From Membranipora membranacea (lineage: Eukaryota; Bryozoa; Gymnolaemata; Cheilostomatida; Membraniporidae), in NCBI GenBank assembly GCA_914767715.1, contig OU612071.1:8045493-8109492 (forward strand): a stretch of DNA of 64,000 bases, in the 5' to 3' direction. Made by a program: the position numbers and the translations under genes. The notes beneath the pieces were generated by a model that was not told where the DNA came from, searched no databases, and saw nothing but the letters and a program-made list of their open reading frames with translations. Below are positions 39,065 to 52,135 of this stretch, one piece after another; the stretch's first letter is position 1, and every line of letters starts with the position of its first letter.

Positions 39065-40069
39065 TCAAAAAATAGATTTGCTTCTAACCTACCTCATAAG
39101 GTGAAGCAACTCCTGCTCATTTCAAATCTGAAATCCGTTTAGCTCTGAGGGTCTTTGTTCTCAGTCAGCATCCGTCTTAACGAGGCTCACTTTTGCTCTA
39201 AAAAAACATGCCAAACGGCGGCAATAAAAAATTAAAAGTTTGTCGCAATCATATCAAACTCAGACCAGTTCAAGCCCTTATATACCTCATTCAAAATCCA
39301 GAATATGTAGATTCTCGGATAGCCTGGTGGCTTGTAACGCTGACTTGAAATTTACAAAAATATACCAAGGGAGGGTATCACGCTTTTTTTCCGCTCGGAT
39401 CAAAAAATAGATTTGCTTCTAACCTACCTCATAAGGTGAAGCAACTCCTGCTCATTTCAAATCTGAAATCCGTTTAGCTCTGAGGGTCTTTGTTCTCAGT
39501 CAGCATCCGTCTTAACGAGGCTCACTTTTGCTCTAAAAAAACATGCCAAACGGCGGCAATAAAAAATTAAAAGTTTGTCGCAATCATATCAAACTCAGAC
39601 CAGTTCAAGCCCTTATATACCTCATTCAAAATCCAGAATATGTAGATTCTCGGATAGCCTGGTGGCTTGTAACGCTGACTTGAAATTCACAAAAATATAC
39701 CAAGGGAGGGTATCACGCTTTTTTTCCGCTCGGATCAAAAAATAGATTTGCTTCTAACCTACCTCATAAGGTGAAGCAACTCCTGCTCATTTCAAATCTG
39801 AAATCCGTTTAGCTCTGAGGGTCTTTGTCCTCAGTCAGCATCCGTCTTAACGAGGCTCACTTTTGCTCTAAAAAAACATGCCAAACGGCGGCAATAAAAA
39901 ATTAAAAGTTTGTCGCAATCATATCAAACTCAGACCAGTTCAAGCCCTTATATACCTCATTCAAAATCCAGAATATGGAGATTCTCGGATAGCCTGGTGG
40001 CTTGTAACGCTGACTTGAAATTTACAAAAATATACCAAGGGAGGGTATCACGCTTTTTTTCCGCTCGGA

Positions 40070-41075
40070 TCAAAAAATAGATTTGCTTCTAACCTACCTC
40101 ATAAGGTGAAGCAACTCCTGCTCATTTCAAATCTGAATTCCGTTTAGCTCTGAGGGTCTTTGTTCTCAGTCAGCGTCCGTCTTAACGAGGCTCACTTTTG
40201 CTCTAAAAAAACATGCCAAACGGCGGCAATAAAAAATTAAAAGTTTGTCGCAATCATATCAAACTCAGACCAGTTCAAGCCCTTATATACCTCATTCAAA
40301 ATCCAGAATATGGAGATTCTCGGATAGCCTGGTGGCTTGTAACGCTGACTTGAAATTCACAAAAATATACCAAGGGAGGGTATCACGCTTTTTTTCCCGC
40401 TCGGATCAAAAAATAGATTTGCTTCTAACCTACCTCATAAGGTGAAGCAACTCCTGCTCATTTCAAATCTGAAATCCGTTTAGCTCTGAGGGTCTTTGTT
40501 CTCAGTCAGCATCCGTCTTAACGAGGCTCACTTTTGCTCTAAAAAAACATGCCAAACGGCGGCAATAAAAAATTAAAAGTTTGTCGCAATCATATCAAAC
40601 TCAGACCAGTTCAAGCCCTTATATACCTCATTCAAAATCCAGAATATGTAGATTCTCGGATAGCCTGGTGGCTTGTAACGCTGACTTGAAATTTACAAAA
40701 ATATACCAAGGGAGGGTATCACGCTTTTTTTCCGCTCGGATCAAAAAATAGATTTGCTTCTAACCTACCTAATAAGGTGAAGCAACTCCTGCTCATTTCA
40801 AATCTGAAATTCGTTTAGCTCTGAGGGTCTTTGTTCTCAGTCAGCATCCGTCTTAACGAGGCTCACTTTTGCTCTAAAAAAACATGCCAAACGGCGGCAA
40901 TAAAAAATTAAAAGTTTGTCGCAATCATATCAAACTCAGACCAGTTCAAGCCCTTATATACCTCATTCAAAATCCAGAATATGGAGATTCTCGGATAGCC
41001 TGGTGGCTTGTAACGCTGACTTGAAATTTACAAAAATATACCAAGGGAGGGTATCACGCTTTTTTTCCGCTCGGA
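40070..41075 (+). repeat. marked R'-P-Q block, copy 1 of a second 8-unit spaced duplication
   Basis: R' at 40070 has 69T, 106G, 244G and 289C, a combination otherwise not seen in R, and one extra C after the T-run near 40397. The Q unit after the next P has CCTAATAAG for CCTCATAAG at 40771 and GAAATTCG for GAAATCCG at 40811. All of these recur 2681 bp downstream. Confidence 0.87.
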
Positions 41076-42750
41076 TCAAAAAATAGATTTGCTTCTAACC
41101 TACCTCATAAGGTGAAGCAACTCCTGCTCATTTCAAATCTGAATTCCGTTTAGCTCTGAGGGTCTTTGTTCTCAGTCAGCGTCCGTCTTAACGAGGCTCA
41201 CTTTTGCTCTAAAAAAACATGCCAAACGGCGGCAATAAAAAATTAAAAGTTTGTCGCAATCATATCAAACTCAGACCAGTTCAAGCCCTTATATACCTCA
41301 TTCAAAATCCAGAATATGTAGATTCTCGGATAGCCTGGTGGCTTGTAACGCTGACTTGAAATTCACAAAAATATACCAAGGGAGGGTATCACGCTTTTTT
41401 TCCGCTCGGATCAAAAAATAGATTTGCTTCTAACCTACCTCATAAGGTGAAGCAACTCCTGCTCATTTCAAATCTGAAATCCGTTTAGCTCTGAGGGTCT
41501 TTGTTCTCAGTCAGCATCCGTCTTAACGAGGCTCACTTTTGCTCTAAAAAAACATGCCAAACGGCGGCAATAAAAAATTAAAAGTTTGTCGCAATCATAT
41601 CAAACTCAGACCAGTTCAAGCCCTTATATACCTCATTCAAAATCCAGAATATGTAGATTCTCGGATAGCCTGGTGGCTTGTAACGCTGACTTGAAATTTA
41701 CAAAAATATACCAAGGGAGGGTATCACGCTTTTTTTCCGCTCGGATCAAAAAATAGATTTGCTTCTAACCTACCTCATAAGGTGAAGCAACTCCTGCTCA
41801 TTTCAAATCTGAAATCCGTTTAGCTCTGAGGGTCTTTGTTCTCAGTCAGCATCCGTCTTAACGAGGCTCACTTTTGCTCTAAAAAAACATGCCAAACGGC
41901 GGCAATAAAAAATTAAAAGTTTGTCGCAATCATATCAAACTCAGACCAGTTCAAGCCCTTATATACCTCATTCAAAATCCAGAATATGGAGATTCTCGGA
42001 TAGCCTGGTGGCTTGTAACGCTGACTTGAAATTTACAAAAATATACCAAGGGAGGGTATCACGCTTTTTTTCCGCTCGGATCAAAAAATAGATTTGCTTC
42101 TAACCTACCTCATAAGGTGAAGCAACTCCTGCTCATTTCAAATCTGAATTCCGTTTAGCTCTGAGGGTCTTTGTTCTCAGTCAGCGTCCGTCTTAACGAG
42201 GCTCACTTTTGCTCTAAAAAAACATGCCAAACGGCGGCAATAAAAAATTAAAAGTTTGTCGCAATCATATCAAACTCAGACCAGTTCAAGCCCTTATATA
42301 CCTCATTCAAAATCCAGAATATGTAGATTCTCGGATAGCCTGGTGGCTTGTAACGCTGACTTGAAATTCACAAAAATATACCAAGGGAGGGTATCACGCT
42401 TTTTTTCCGCTCGGATCAAAAAATAGATTTGCTTCTAACCTACCTCATAAGGTGAAGCAACTCCTGCTCATTTCAAATCTGAAATCCGTTTAGCTCTGAG
42501 GGTCTTTGTTCTCAGTCAGCATCCGTCTTAACGAGGCTCACTTTTGCTCTAAAAAAACATGCCAAACGGCGGCAATAAAAAATTAAAAGTTTGTCGCAAT
42601 CATATCAAACTCAGACCAGTTCAAGCCCTTATATACCTCATTCAAAATCCAGAATATGGAGATTCTCGGATAGCCTGGTGGCTTGTAACGCTGACTTGAA
42701 ATTTACAAAAATATACCAAGGGAGGGTATCACGCTTTTTTTCCGCTCGGA

Positions 42751-43756
42751 TCAAAAAATAGATTTGCTTCTAACCTACCTCATAAGGTGAAGCAACTCCT
42801 GCTCATTTCAAATCTGAATTCCGTTTAGCTCTGAGGGTCTTTGTTCTCAGTCAGCGTCCGTCTTAACGAGGCTCACTTTTGCTCTAAAAAAACATGCCAA
42901 ACGGCGGCAATAAAAAATTAAAAGTTTGTCGCAATCATATCAAACTCAGACCAGTTCAAGCCCTTATATACCTCATTCAAAATCCAGAATATGGAGATTC
43001 TCGGATAGCCTGGTGGCTTGTAACGCTGACTTGAAATTCACAAAAATTTACCAAGGGAGGGTATCACGCTTTTTTTCCCGCTCGGATCAAAAAATAGATT
43101 TGCTTCTAACCTACCTCATAAGGTGAAGCAACTCCTGCTCATTTCAAATCTGAAATCCGTTTAGCTCTGAGGGTCTTTGTTCTCAGTCAGCATCCGTCTT
43201 AACGAGGCTCACTTTTGCTCTAAAAAAACATGCCAAACGGCGGCAATAAAAAATTAAAAGTTTGTCGCAATCATATCAAACTCAGACCAGTTCAAGCCCT
43301 TATATACCTCATTCAAAATCCAGAATATGTAGATTCTCGGATAGCCTGGTGGCTTGTAACGCTGACTTGAAATTTACAAAAATATACCAAGGGAGGGTAT
43401 CACGCTTTTTTTCCGCTCGGATCAAAAAATAGATTTGCTTCTAACCTACCTAATAAGGTGAAGCAACTCCTGCTCATTTCAAATCTGAAATTCGTTTAGC
43501 TCTGAGGGTCTTTGTTCTCAGTCAGCATCCGTCTTAACGAGGCTCACTTTTGCTCTAAAAAAACATGCCAAACGGCGGCAATAAAAAATTAAAAGTTTGT
43601 CGCAATCATATCAAACTCAGACCAGTTCAAGCCCTTATATACCTCATTCAAAATCCAGAATATGGAGATTCTCGGATAGCCTGGTGGCTTGTAACGCTGA
43701 CTTGAAATTTACAAAAATATACCAAGGGAGGGTATCACGCTTTTTTTCCGCTCGGA
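42751..43756 (+). repeat. marked R'-P-Q block, copy 2 of a second 8-unit spaced duplication
   Basis: This block repeats the R' unit with the extra C near 43078, the CCTAATAAG change at 43452 and the GAAATTCG change at 43492, each 2681 bp after the first copy. It has one private change (AAAATTTACC for AAAATATACC near 43047). The R unit after it has an eight-T run, while the corresponding R after copy 1 has seven. Confidence 0.86.
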
Positions 43757-46700
43757 TCAAAAAATAGATTTGCTTCTAACCTACCTCATAAGGTGAAGCA
43801 ACTCCTGCTCATTTCAAATCTGAATTCCGTTTAGCTCTGAGGGTCTTTGTTCTCAGTCAGCGTCCGTCTTAACGAGGCTCACTTTTGCTCTAAAAAAACA
43901 TGCCAAACGGCGGCAATAAAAAATTAAAAGTTTGTCGCAATCATATCAAACTCAGACCAGTTCAAGCCCTTATATACCTCATTCAAAATCCAGAATATGT
44001 AGATTCTCGGATAGCCTGGTGGCTTGTAACGCTGACTTGAAATTCACAAAAATATACCAAGGGAGGGTATCACGCTTTTTTTTCCGCTCGGATCAAAAAA
44101 TAGATTTGCTTCTAACCTACCTCATAAGGTGAAGCAACTCCTGCTCATTTCAAATCTGAAATCCGTTTAGCTCTGAGGGTCTTTGTTCTCAGTCAGCATC
44201 CGTCTTAACGAGGCTCACTTTTGCTCTAAAAAAACATGCCAAACGGCGGCAATAAAAAATTAAAAGTTTGTCGCAATCATATCAAACTCAGACCAGTTCA
44301 AGCCCTTATATACCTCATTCAAAATCCAGAATATGTAGATTCTCGGATAGCCTGGTGGCTTGTAACGCTGACTTGAAATTTACAAAAATATACCAAGGGA
44401 GGGTATCACGCTTTTTTTCCGCTCGGATCAAAAAATAGATTTGCTTCTAACCTACCTCATAAGGTGAAGCAACTCCTGCTCATTTCAAATCTGAAATCCG
44501 TTTAGCTCTGAGGGTCTTTGTTCTCAGTCAGCATCCGTCTTAACGAGGCTCACTTTTGCTCTAAAAAAACATGCCAAACGGCGGCAATAAAAAATTAAAA
44601 GTTTGTCGCAATCATATCAAACTCAGACCAGTTCAAGCCCTTATATACCTCATTCAAAATCCAGAATATGGAGATTCTCGGATAGCCTGGTGGCTTGTAA
44701 CGCTGACTTGAAATTTACAAAAATATACCAAGGGAGGGTATCACGCTTTTTTTCCGCTCGGATCAAAAAATAGATTTGCTTCTAACCTACCTCATAAGGT
44801 GAAGCAACTCCTGCTCATTTCAAATCTGAATTCCGTTTAGCTCTGAGGGTCTTTGTTCTCAGTCAGCGTCCGTCTTAACGAGGCTCACTTTTGCTCTAAA
44901 AAAACATGCCAAACGGCGGCAATAAAAAATTAAAAGTTTGTCGCAATCATATCAAACTCAGACCAGTTCAAGCCCTTATATACCTCATTCAAAATCCAGA
45001 ATATGTAGATTCTCGGATAGCCTGGTGGCTTGTAACGCTGACTTGAAATTCACAAAAATATACCAAGGGAGGGTATCACGCTTTTTTTCCGCTCGGATCA
45101 AAAAATAGATTTGCTTCTAACCTACCTCATAAGGTGAAGCAACTCCTGCTCATTTCAAATCTGAAATCCGTTTAGCTCTGAGGGTCTTTGTTCTCAGTCA
45201 GCATCCGTCTTAACGAGGCTCACTTTTGCTCTAAAAAAACATGCCAAACGGCGGCAATAAAAAATTAAAAGTTTGTCGCAATCATATCAAACTCAGACCA
45301 GTTCAAGCCCTTATATACCTCATTCAAAATCCAGAATATGTAGATTCTCGGATAGCCTGGTGGCTTGTAACGCTGACTTGAAATTTACAAAAATATACCA
45401 AGGGAGGGTATCACGCTTTTTTTCCGCTCGGATCAAAAAATAGATTTGCTTCTAACCTACCTCATAAGGTGAAGCAACTCCTGCTCATTTCAAATCTGAA
45501 ATCCGTTTAGCTCTGAGGGTCTTTGTTCTCAGTCAGCATCCGTCTTAACGAGGCTCACTTTTGCTCTAAAAAAACATGCCAAACGGCGGCAATAAAAAAT
45601 TAAAAGTTTGTCGCAATCATATCAAACTCAGACCAGTTCAAGCCCTTATATACCTCATTCAAAATCCAGAATATGGAGATTCTCGGATAGCCTGGTGGCT
45701 TGTAACGCTGACTTGAAATTTACAAAAATATACCAAGGGAGGGTATCACGCTTTTTTTCCGCTCGGATCAAAAAATAGATTTGCTTCTAACCTACCTCAT
45801 AAGGTGAAGCAACTCCTGCTCATTTCAAATCTGAATTCCGTTTAGCTCTGAGGGTCTTTGTTCTCAGTCAGCGTCCGTCTTAACGAGGCTCACTTTTGCT
45901 CTAAAAAAACATGCCAAACGGCGGCAATAAAAAATTAAAAGTTTGTCGCAATCATATCAAACTCAGACCAGTTCAAGCCCTTATATACCTCATTCAAAAT
46001 CCAGAATATGTAGATTCTCGGATAGCCTGGTGGCTTGTAACGCTGACTTGAAATTCACAAAAATATACCAAGGGAGGGTATCACGCTTTTTTTCCCGCTC
46101 GGATCAAAAAATAGATTTGCTTCTAACCTACCTCATAAGGTGAAGCAACTCCTGCTCATTTCAAATGTGAAATCCGTTTAGCTCTGAGGGTCTTTGTTCT
46201 CAGTCAGCATCCGTCTTAACGAGGCTCACTTTTGCTCTAAAAAAACATGCCAAACGGCGGCAATAAAAAATTAAAAGTTTGTCGCAATCATATCAAACTC
46301 AGACCAGTTCAAGCCCTTATATACCTCATTCAAAATCCAGAATATGTAGATTCTCGGATAGCCTGGTGGCTTGTAACGCTGACTTGAAATTTACAAAAAT
46401 ATACCAAGGGAGGGTATCACGCTTTTTTTCCGCTCGGATCAAAAAATAGATTTGCTTCTAACCTACCTCATAAGGTGAAGCAACTCCTGCTCATTTCAAA
46501 TCTGAATTCCTTTTAGCTCTGAGGGTCTTTGTTCTCAGTCAGCGTCCGTCTTAACGAGGCTCACTTTTGCTCTAAAAAAACATGCCAAACGGCGGCAATA
46601 AAAAATTAAAAGTTTGTCGCAATCATATCAAACTCAGACCAGTTCAAGCCCTTATATACCTCATTCAAAATCCAGAATATGTAGATTCTCGGATAGCCTG

Positions 46701-48113
46701 GTGGCTTGTAACGCTGACTTGAAATTCACAAAAATATACCAAGGGAGGGTATCACGCTTTTTTTCCGCTCGGATCAAAAAATAGATTTGCTTCTAACCTA
46801 CCTTATAAGGTGAAGCAACTCCTGCTCATTTCAAATCTGAAATCCGTTTAGCTCTGAGGGTCTTTGTTCTCAGTCAGCATCCGTCTTAACGAGGCTCACT
46901 TTTGCTCTAAAAAAACATGCCAAACGGCGGCAATAAAGAATTAAAAGTTTGTCGCAATCATATCAAACTCAGACCAGTTCAAGCCCTTATATACCTTATT
47001 CAAAATCCAGAATATGTAGATTCTCGGATAGCCTGGTGGCTTGTAACGCTGACTTGAAATTTACAAAAATATACCAAGGGAGGGTATCACGCTTTTTTTC
47101 CGCTCGGATCAAAAAATAGATTTGCTTCTAACCTACCTCATAAGGTGAAGCAACTCCTGCTCATTTCAAATCTGAATTCCTTTTAGCTCTGAGGGTCTTT
47201 GTTCTCAGTCAGCGTCCGTCTTAACGACGCTCACTTTTGCTCTAAAAAAACATGCCAAACGGCGGCAATAAAAAATTAAAAGTTTGTCGCAATCATATCA
47301 AACTCAGACCAGTTCAAGCCCTTATATACCTCATTCAAAATCCAGAATATGTAGATTCTCGGATAGCCTGGTGGCTTGTAACGCTGACTTGAAATTCACA
47401 AAAATATACCAAGGGAGGGTATCACGCTTTTTTTCCGCTCGGATCAAAAAATAGATTTGCTTCTAACCTACCTCATAAGGTGAAGCAACTCCTGCTCATT
47501 TCAAATCTGAAATCCGTTTAGCTCTGAGGGTCTTTGTTCTCAGTCAGCATCCGTCTTAACGAGGCTCACTTTTGCTCTAAAAAAACATGCCAAACGGCGG
47601 CAATAAAAAATTAAAAGTTTGTCGCAATCATATCAAACTCAGACCAGTTCAAGCCCTTATATACCTCATTCAAAATCCAGAATATGTAGATTCTCGGATA
47701 GCCTGGTGGCTTGTAACGCTGACTTGAAATTTACAAAAATATACCAAGGGAGGGTATCACGCTTTTTTTCCGCTCGGATCAAAAAATAGATTTGCTTCTA
47801 ACCTACCTCATAAGGTGAAGCAACTCCTGCTCATTTCAAATCTGAAATCCGTTTAGCTCTGAGGGTCTTTGTTCTCAGTCAGCATCCGTCTTAACGAGGC
47901 TCACTTTTGCTCTAAAAAAACATGCCAAACGGCGGCAATAAAAAATTAAAAGTTTGTCGCAATCATATCAAACTCAGACCAGTTCAAGCCCTTATATACC
48001 TCATTCAAAATCCAGAATATGGAGATTCTCGGATAGCCTGGTGGCTTGTAACGCTGACTTGAAATTTACAAAAATATACCAAGGGAGGGTATCACGCTTT
48101 TTTTCCGCTCGGA

Positions 48114-51100
48114 TCAAAAAATAGATTTGCTTCTAACCTACCTCATAAGGTGAAGCAACTCCTGCTCATTTCAAATCTGAATTCCGTTTAGCTCTGAGGG
48201 TCTTTGTTCTCAGTCAGCGTCCGTCTTAACGAGGCTCACTTTTGCTCTAAAAAAACATGCCAAACGGCGGCAATAAAAAATTAAAAGTTTGTCGCAATCA
48301 TATCAAACTCAGACCAGTTCAAGCCCTTATATACCTCATTCAAAATCCAGAATATGTAGATTCTCGGATAGCCTGGTGGCTTGTAACGCTGACTTGAAAT
48401 TCACAAAAATATACCAAGGGAGGGTATCACGCTTTTTTTTCCGCTCGGATCAAAAAATAGATTTGCTTCTAACCTACCTCATAAGGTGAAGCAACTCCTG
48501 CTCATTTCAAATCTGAAATCCGTTTAGCTCTGAGGGTCTTTGTTCTCAGTCAGCATCCGTCTTAACGAGGCTCACTTTTGCTCTAAAAAAACATGCCAAA
48601 CGGCGGCAATAAAAAATTAAAAGTTTGTCGCAATCATATCAAACTCAGACCAGTTCAAGCCCTTATATACCTCATTCAAAATCCAGAATATGTAGATTCT
48701 CGGATAGCCTGGTGGCTTGTAACGCTGACTTGAAATTTACAAAAATATACCAAGGGAGGGTATCACGCTTTTTTTCCGCTCGGATCAAAAAATAGATTTG
48801 CTTCTAACCTACCTCATAAGGTGAAGCAACTCCTGCTCATTTCAAATCTGAAATCCGTTTAGCTCTGAGGGTCTTTGTTCTCAGTCAGCATCCGTCTTAA
48901 CGAGGCTCACTTTTGCTCTAAAAAAACATGCCAAACGGCGGCAATAAAAAATTAAAAGTTTGTCGCAATCATATCAAACTCAGACTAGTTCAAGCCCTTA
49001 TATACCTCATTCAAAATCCAGAATATGGAGATTCTCGGATAGCCTGGTGGCTTGTAACGCTGACTTGAAATTTACAAAAATATACCAAGGGAGGGTATCA
49101 CGCTTTTTTTCCGCTCGGATCAAAAAATAGATTTGCTTCTAACCTACCTCATAAGGTGAAGCAACTCCTGCTCATTTCAAATCTGAATTCCTTTTAGCTC
49201 TGAGGGTCTTTGTTCTCAGTCAGCGTCCGTCTTAACGAGGCTCACTTTTGCTCTAAGAAAACATGCCAAACGGCGGCAATAAAAAATTAAAAGTTTGTCG
49301 CAATCATATCAAACTCAGACCAGTTCAAGCCCTTATATACCTCATTCAAAATCCAGAATATGTAGATTCTCGGATAGCCTGGTGGCTTGTAACGCTGACT
49401 TGAAATTCACAAAAATATACCAAGGGAGGGTATCACGCTTTTTTTCCGCTCGGATCAAAAAATAGATTTGCTTCTAACCTACCTTATAAGGTGAAGCAAC
49501 TCCTGCTCATTTCAAATCTGAAATCCGTTTAGCTCTGAGGGTCTTTGTTCTCAGTCAGCATCCGTCTTAACGAGGCTCACTTTTGCTCTAAAAAAACATG
49601 CCAAACGGCGGCAATAAAGAATTAAAAGTTTGTCGCAATCATATCAAACTCAGACCAGTTCAAGCCCTTATATACCTCATTCAAAATCCAGAATATGTAG
49701 ATTCTCGGATAGCCTGGTGGCTTGTAACGCTGACTTGAAATTTACAAAAATATACCAAGGGAGGGTATCACGCTTTTTTTCCGCTCGGATCAAAAAATAG
49801 ATTTGCTTCTAACCTACCTCATAAGGTGAAGCAACTCCTGCTCATTTCAAATCTGAAATCCGTTTAGCTCTGAGGGTCTTTGTTCTCAGTCAGCATCCGT
49901 CTTAACGAGGCTCACTTTTGCTCTAAAAAAACATGCCAAACGGCGGCAATAAAAAATTAAAAGTTTGTCGCAATCATATCAAACTCAGACCAGTTCAAGC
50001 CCTTATATACCTCATTCAAAATCCAGAATATGGAGATTCTCGGATAGCCTGGTGGCTTGTAACGCTGACTTGAAATTTACAAAAATATACCAAGGGAGGG
50101 TATCACGCTTTTTTTCCGCTCGGATCAAAAAATAGATTTGCTTCTAACCTACCTCATAAGGTGAAGCAACTCCTGCTCATTTCAAATCTGAATTCCGTTT
50201 AGCTCTGAGGGTCTTTGTTCTCAGTCAGCGTCCGTCTTAACGAGGCTCACTTTTGCTCTAAAAAAACATGCCAAACGGCGGCAATAAAAAATTAAAAGTT
50301 TGTCGCAATCATATCAAACTCAGACCAGTTCAAGCCCTTATATACCTCATTCAAAATCCAGAATATGTAGATTCTCGGATAGCCTGGTGGCTTGTAACGC
50401 TGACTTGAAATTCACAAAAATATACCAAGGGAGGGTATCACGCTTTTTTTTCCGCTCGGATCAAAAAATAGATTTGCTTCTAACCTACCTCATAAGGTGA
50501 AGCAACTCCTGCTCATTTCAAATCTGAAATCCGTTTAGCTCTGAGGGTCTTTGTTCTCAGTCAGCATCCGTCTTAACGAGGCTCACTTTTGCTCTAAAAA
50601 AACATGCCAAACGGCGGCAATAAAAAATTAAAAGTTTGTCGCAATCATATCAAACTCAGACCAGTTCAAGCCCTTATATACCTCATTCAAAATCCAGAAT
50701 ATGTAGATTCTCGGATAGCCTGGTGGCTTGTAACGCTGACTTGAAATTTACAAAAATATACCAAGGGAGGGTATCACGCTTTTTTTCCGCTCGGATCAAA
50801 AAATAGATTTGCTTCTAACCTACCTCATAAGGTGAAGCAACTCCTGCTCATTTCAAATCTGAAATCCGTTTAGCTCTGAGGGTCTTTGTTCTCAGTCAGC
50901 ATCCGTCTTAACGAGGCTCACTTTTGCTCTAAAAAAACATGCCAAACGGCGGCAATAAAAAATTAAAAGTTTGTCGCAATCATATCAAACTCAGACTAGT
51001 TCAAGCCCTTATATACCTCATTCAAAATCCAGAATATGGAGATTCTCGGATAGCCTGGTGGCTTGTAACGCTGACTTGAAATTTACAAAAATATACCAAG

Positions 51101-52135
51101 GGAGGGTATCACGCTTTTTTTCCGCTCGGATCAAAAAATAGATTTGCTTCTAACCTACCTCATAAGGTGAAGCAACTCCTGCTCATTTCAAATCTGAATT
51201 CCTTTTAGCTCTGAGGGTCTTTGTTCTCAGTCAGCGTCCGTCTTAACGAGGCTCACTTTTGCTCTAAGAAAACATGCCAAACGGCGGCAATAAAAAATTA
51301 AAAGTTTGTCGCAATCATATCAAACTCAGACCAGTTCAAGCCCTTATATACCTCATTCAAAATCCAGAATATGTAGATTCTCGGATAGCCTGGTGGCTTG
51401 TAACGCTGACTTGAAATTCACAAAAATATACCAAGGGAGGGTATCACGCTTTTTTTCCGCTCGGATCAAAAAATAGATTTGCTTCTAACCTACCTTATAA
51501 GGTGAAGCAACTCCTGCTCATTTCAAATCTGAAATCCGTTTAGCTCTGAGGGTCTTTGTTCTCAGTCAGCATCCGTCTTAACGAGGCTCACTTTTGCTCT
51601 AAAAAAACATGCCAAACGGCGGCAATAAAGAATTAAAAGTTTGTCGCAATCATATCAAACTCAGACCAGTTCAAGCCCTTATATACCTCATTCAAAATCC
51701 AGAATATGTAGATTCTCGGATAGCCTGGTGGCTTGTAACGCTGACTTGAAATTTACAAAAATATACCAAGGGAGGGTATCACGCTTTTTTTCCGCTCGGA
51801 TCAAAAAATAGATTTGCTTCTAACCTACCTCATAAGGTGAAGCAACTCCTGCTCATTTCAAATCTGAAATCCGTTTAGCTCTGAGGGTCTTTGTTCTCAG
51901 TCAGCATCCGTCTTAACGAGGCTCACTTTTGCTCTAAAAAAACATGCCAAACGGCGGCAATAAAAAATTAAAAGTTTGTCGCAATCATATCAAACTCAGA
52001 CCAGTTCAAGCCCTTATATACCTCATTCAAAATCCAGAATATGGAGATTCTCGGATAGCCTGGTGGCTTGTAACGCTGACTTGAAATTTACAAAAATATA
52101 CCAAGGGAGGGTATCACGCTTTTTTTCCGCTCGGA
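48114..52135 (+). repeat. 6-unit tandem duplication (2 x 2011 bp)
   Basis: The order R-P-Q-R-P-Q at 48114-50124 is followed by the same six units at 50125-52135. Shared rare markers, all 2011 bp apart: the eight-T run ending at 48438/50449, GACTAG for GACCAG near 48986/50997, AATTCCTTT at 49188/51199, CTAAGAAA near 49256/51267, the palindrome ACCTTATAAGGT at 49481/51492, and AATAAAGAA with its G at 49619/51630. I saw no difference between the two copies by eye, which makes this the youngest-looking event in the window. The palindrome and AAAGAA marks also occur in one unit at 46774, 2681 bp upstream. Confidence 0.9.
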
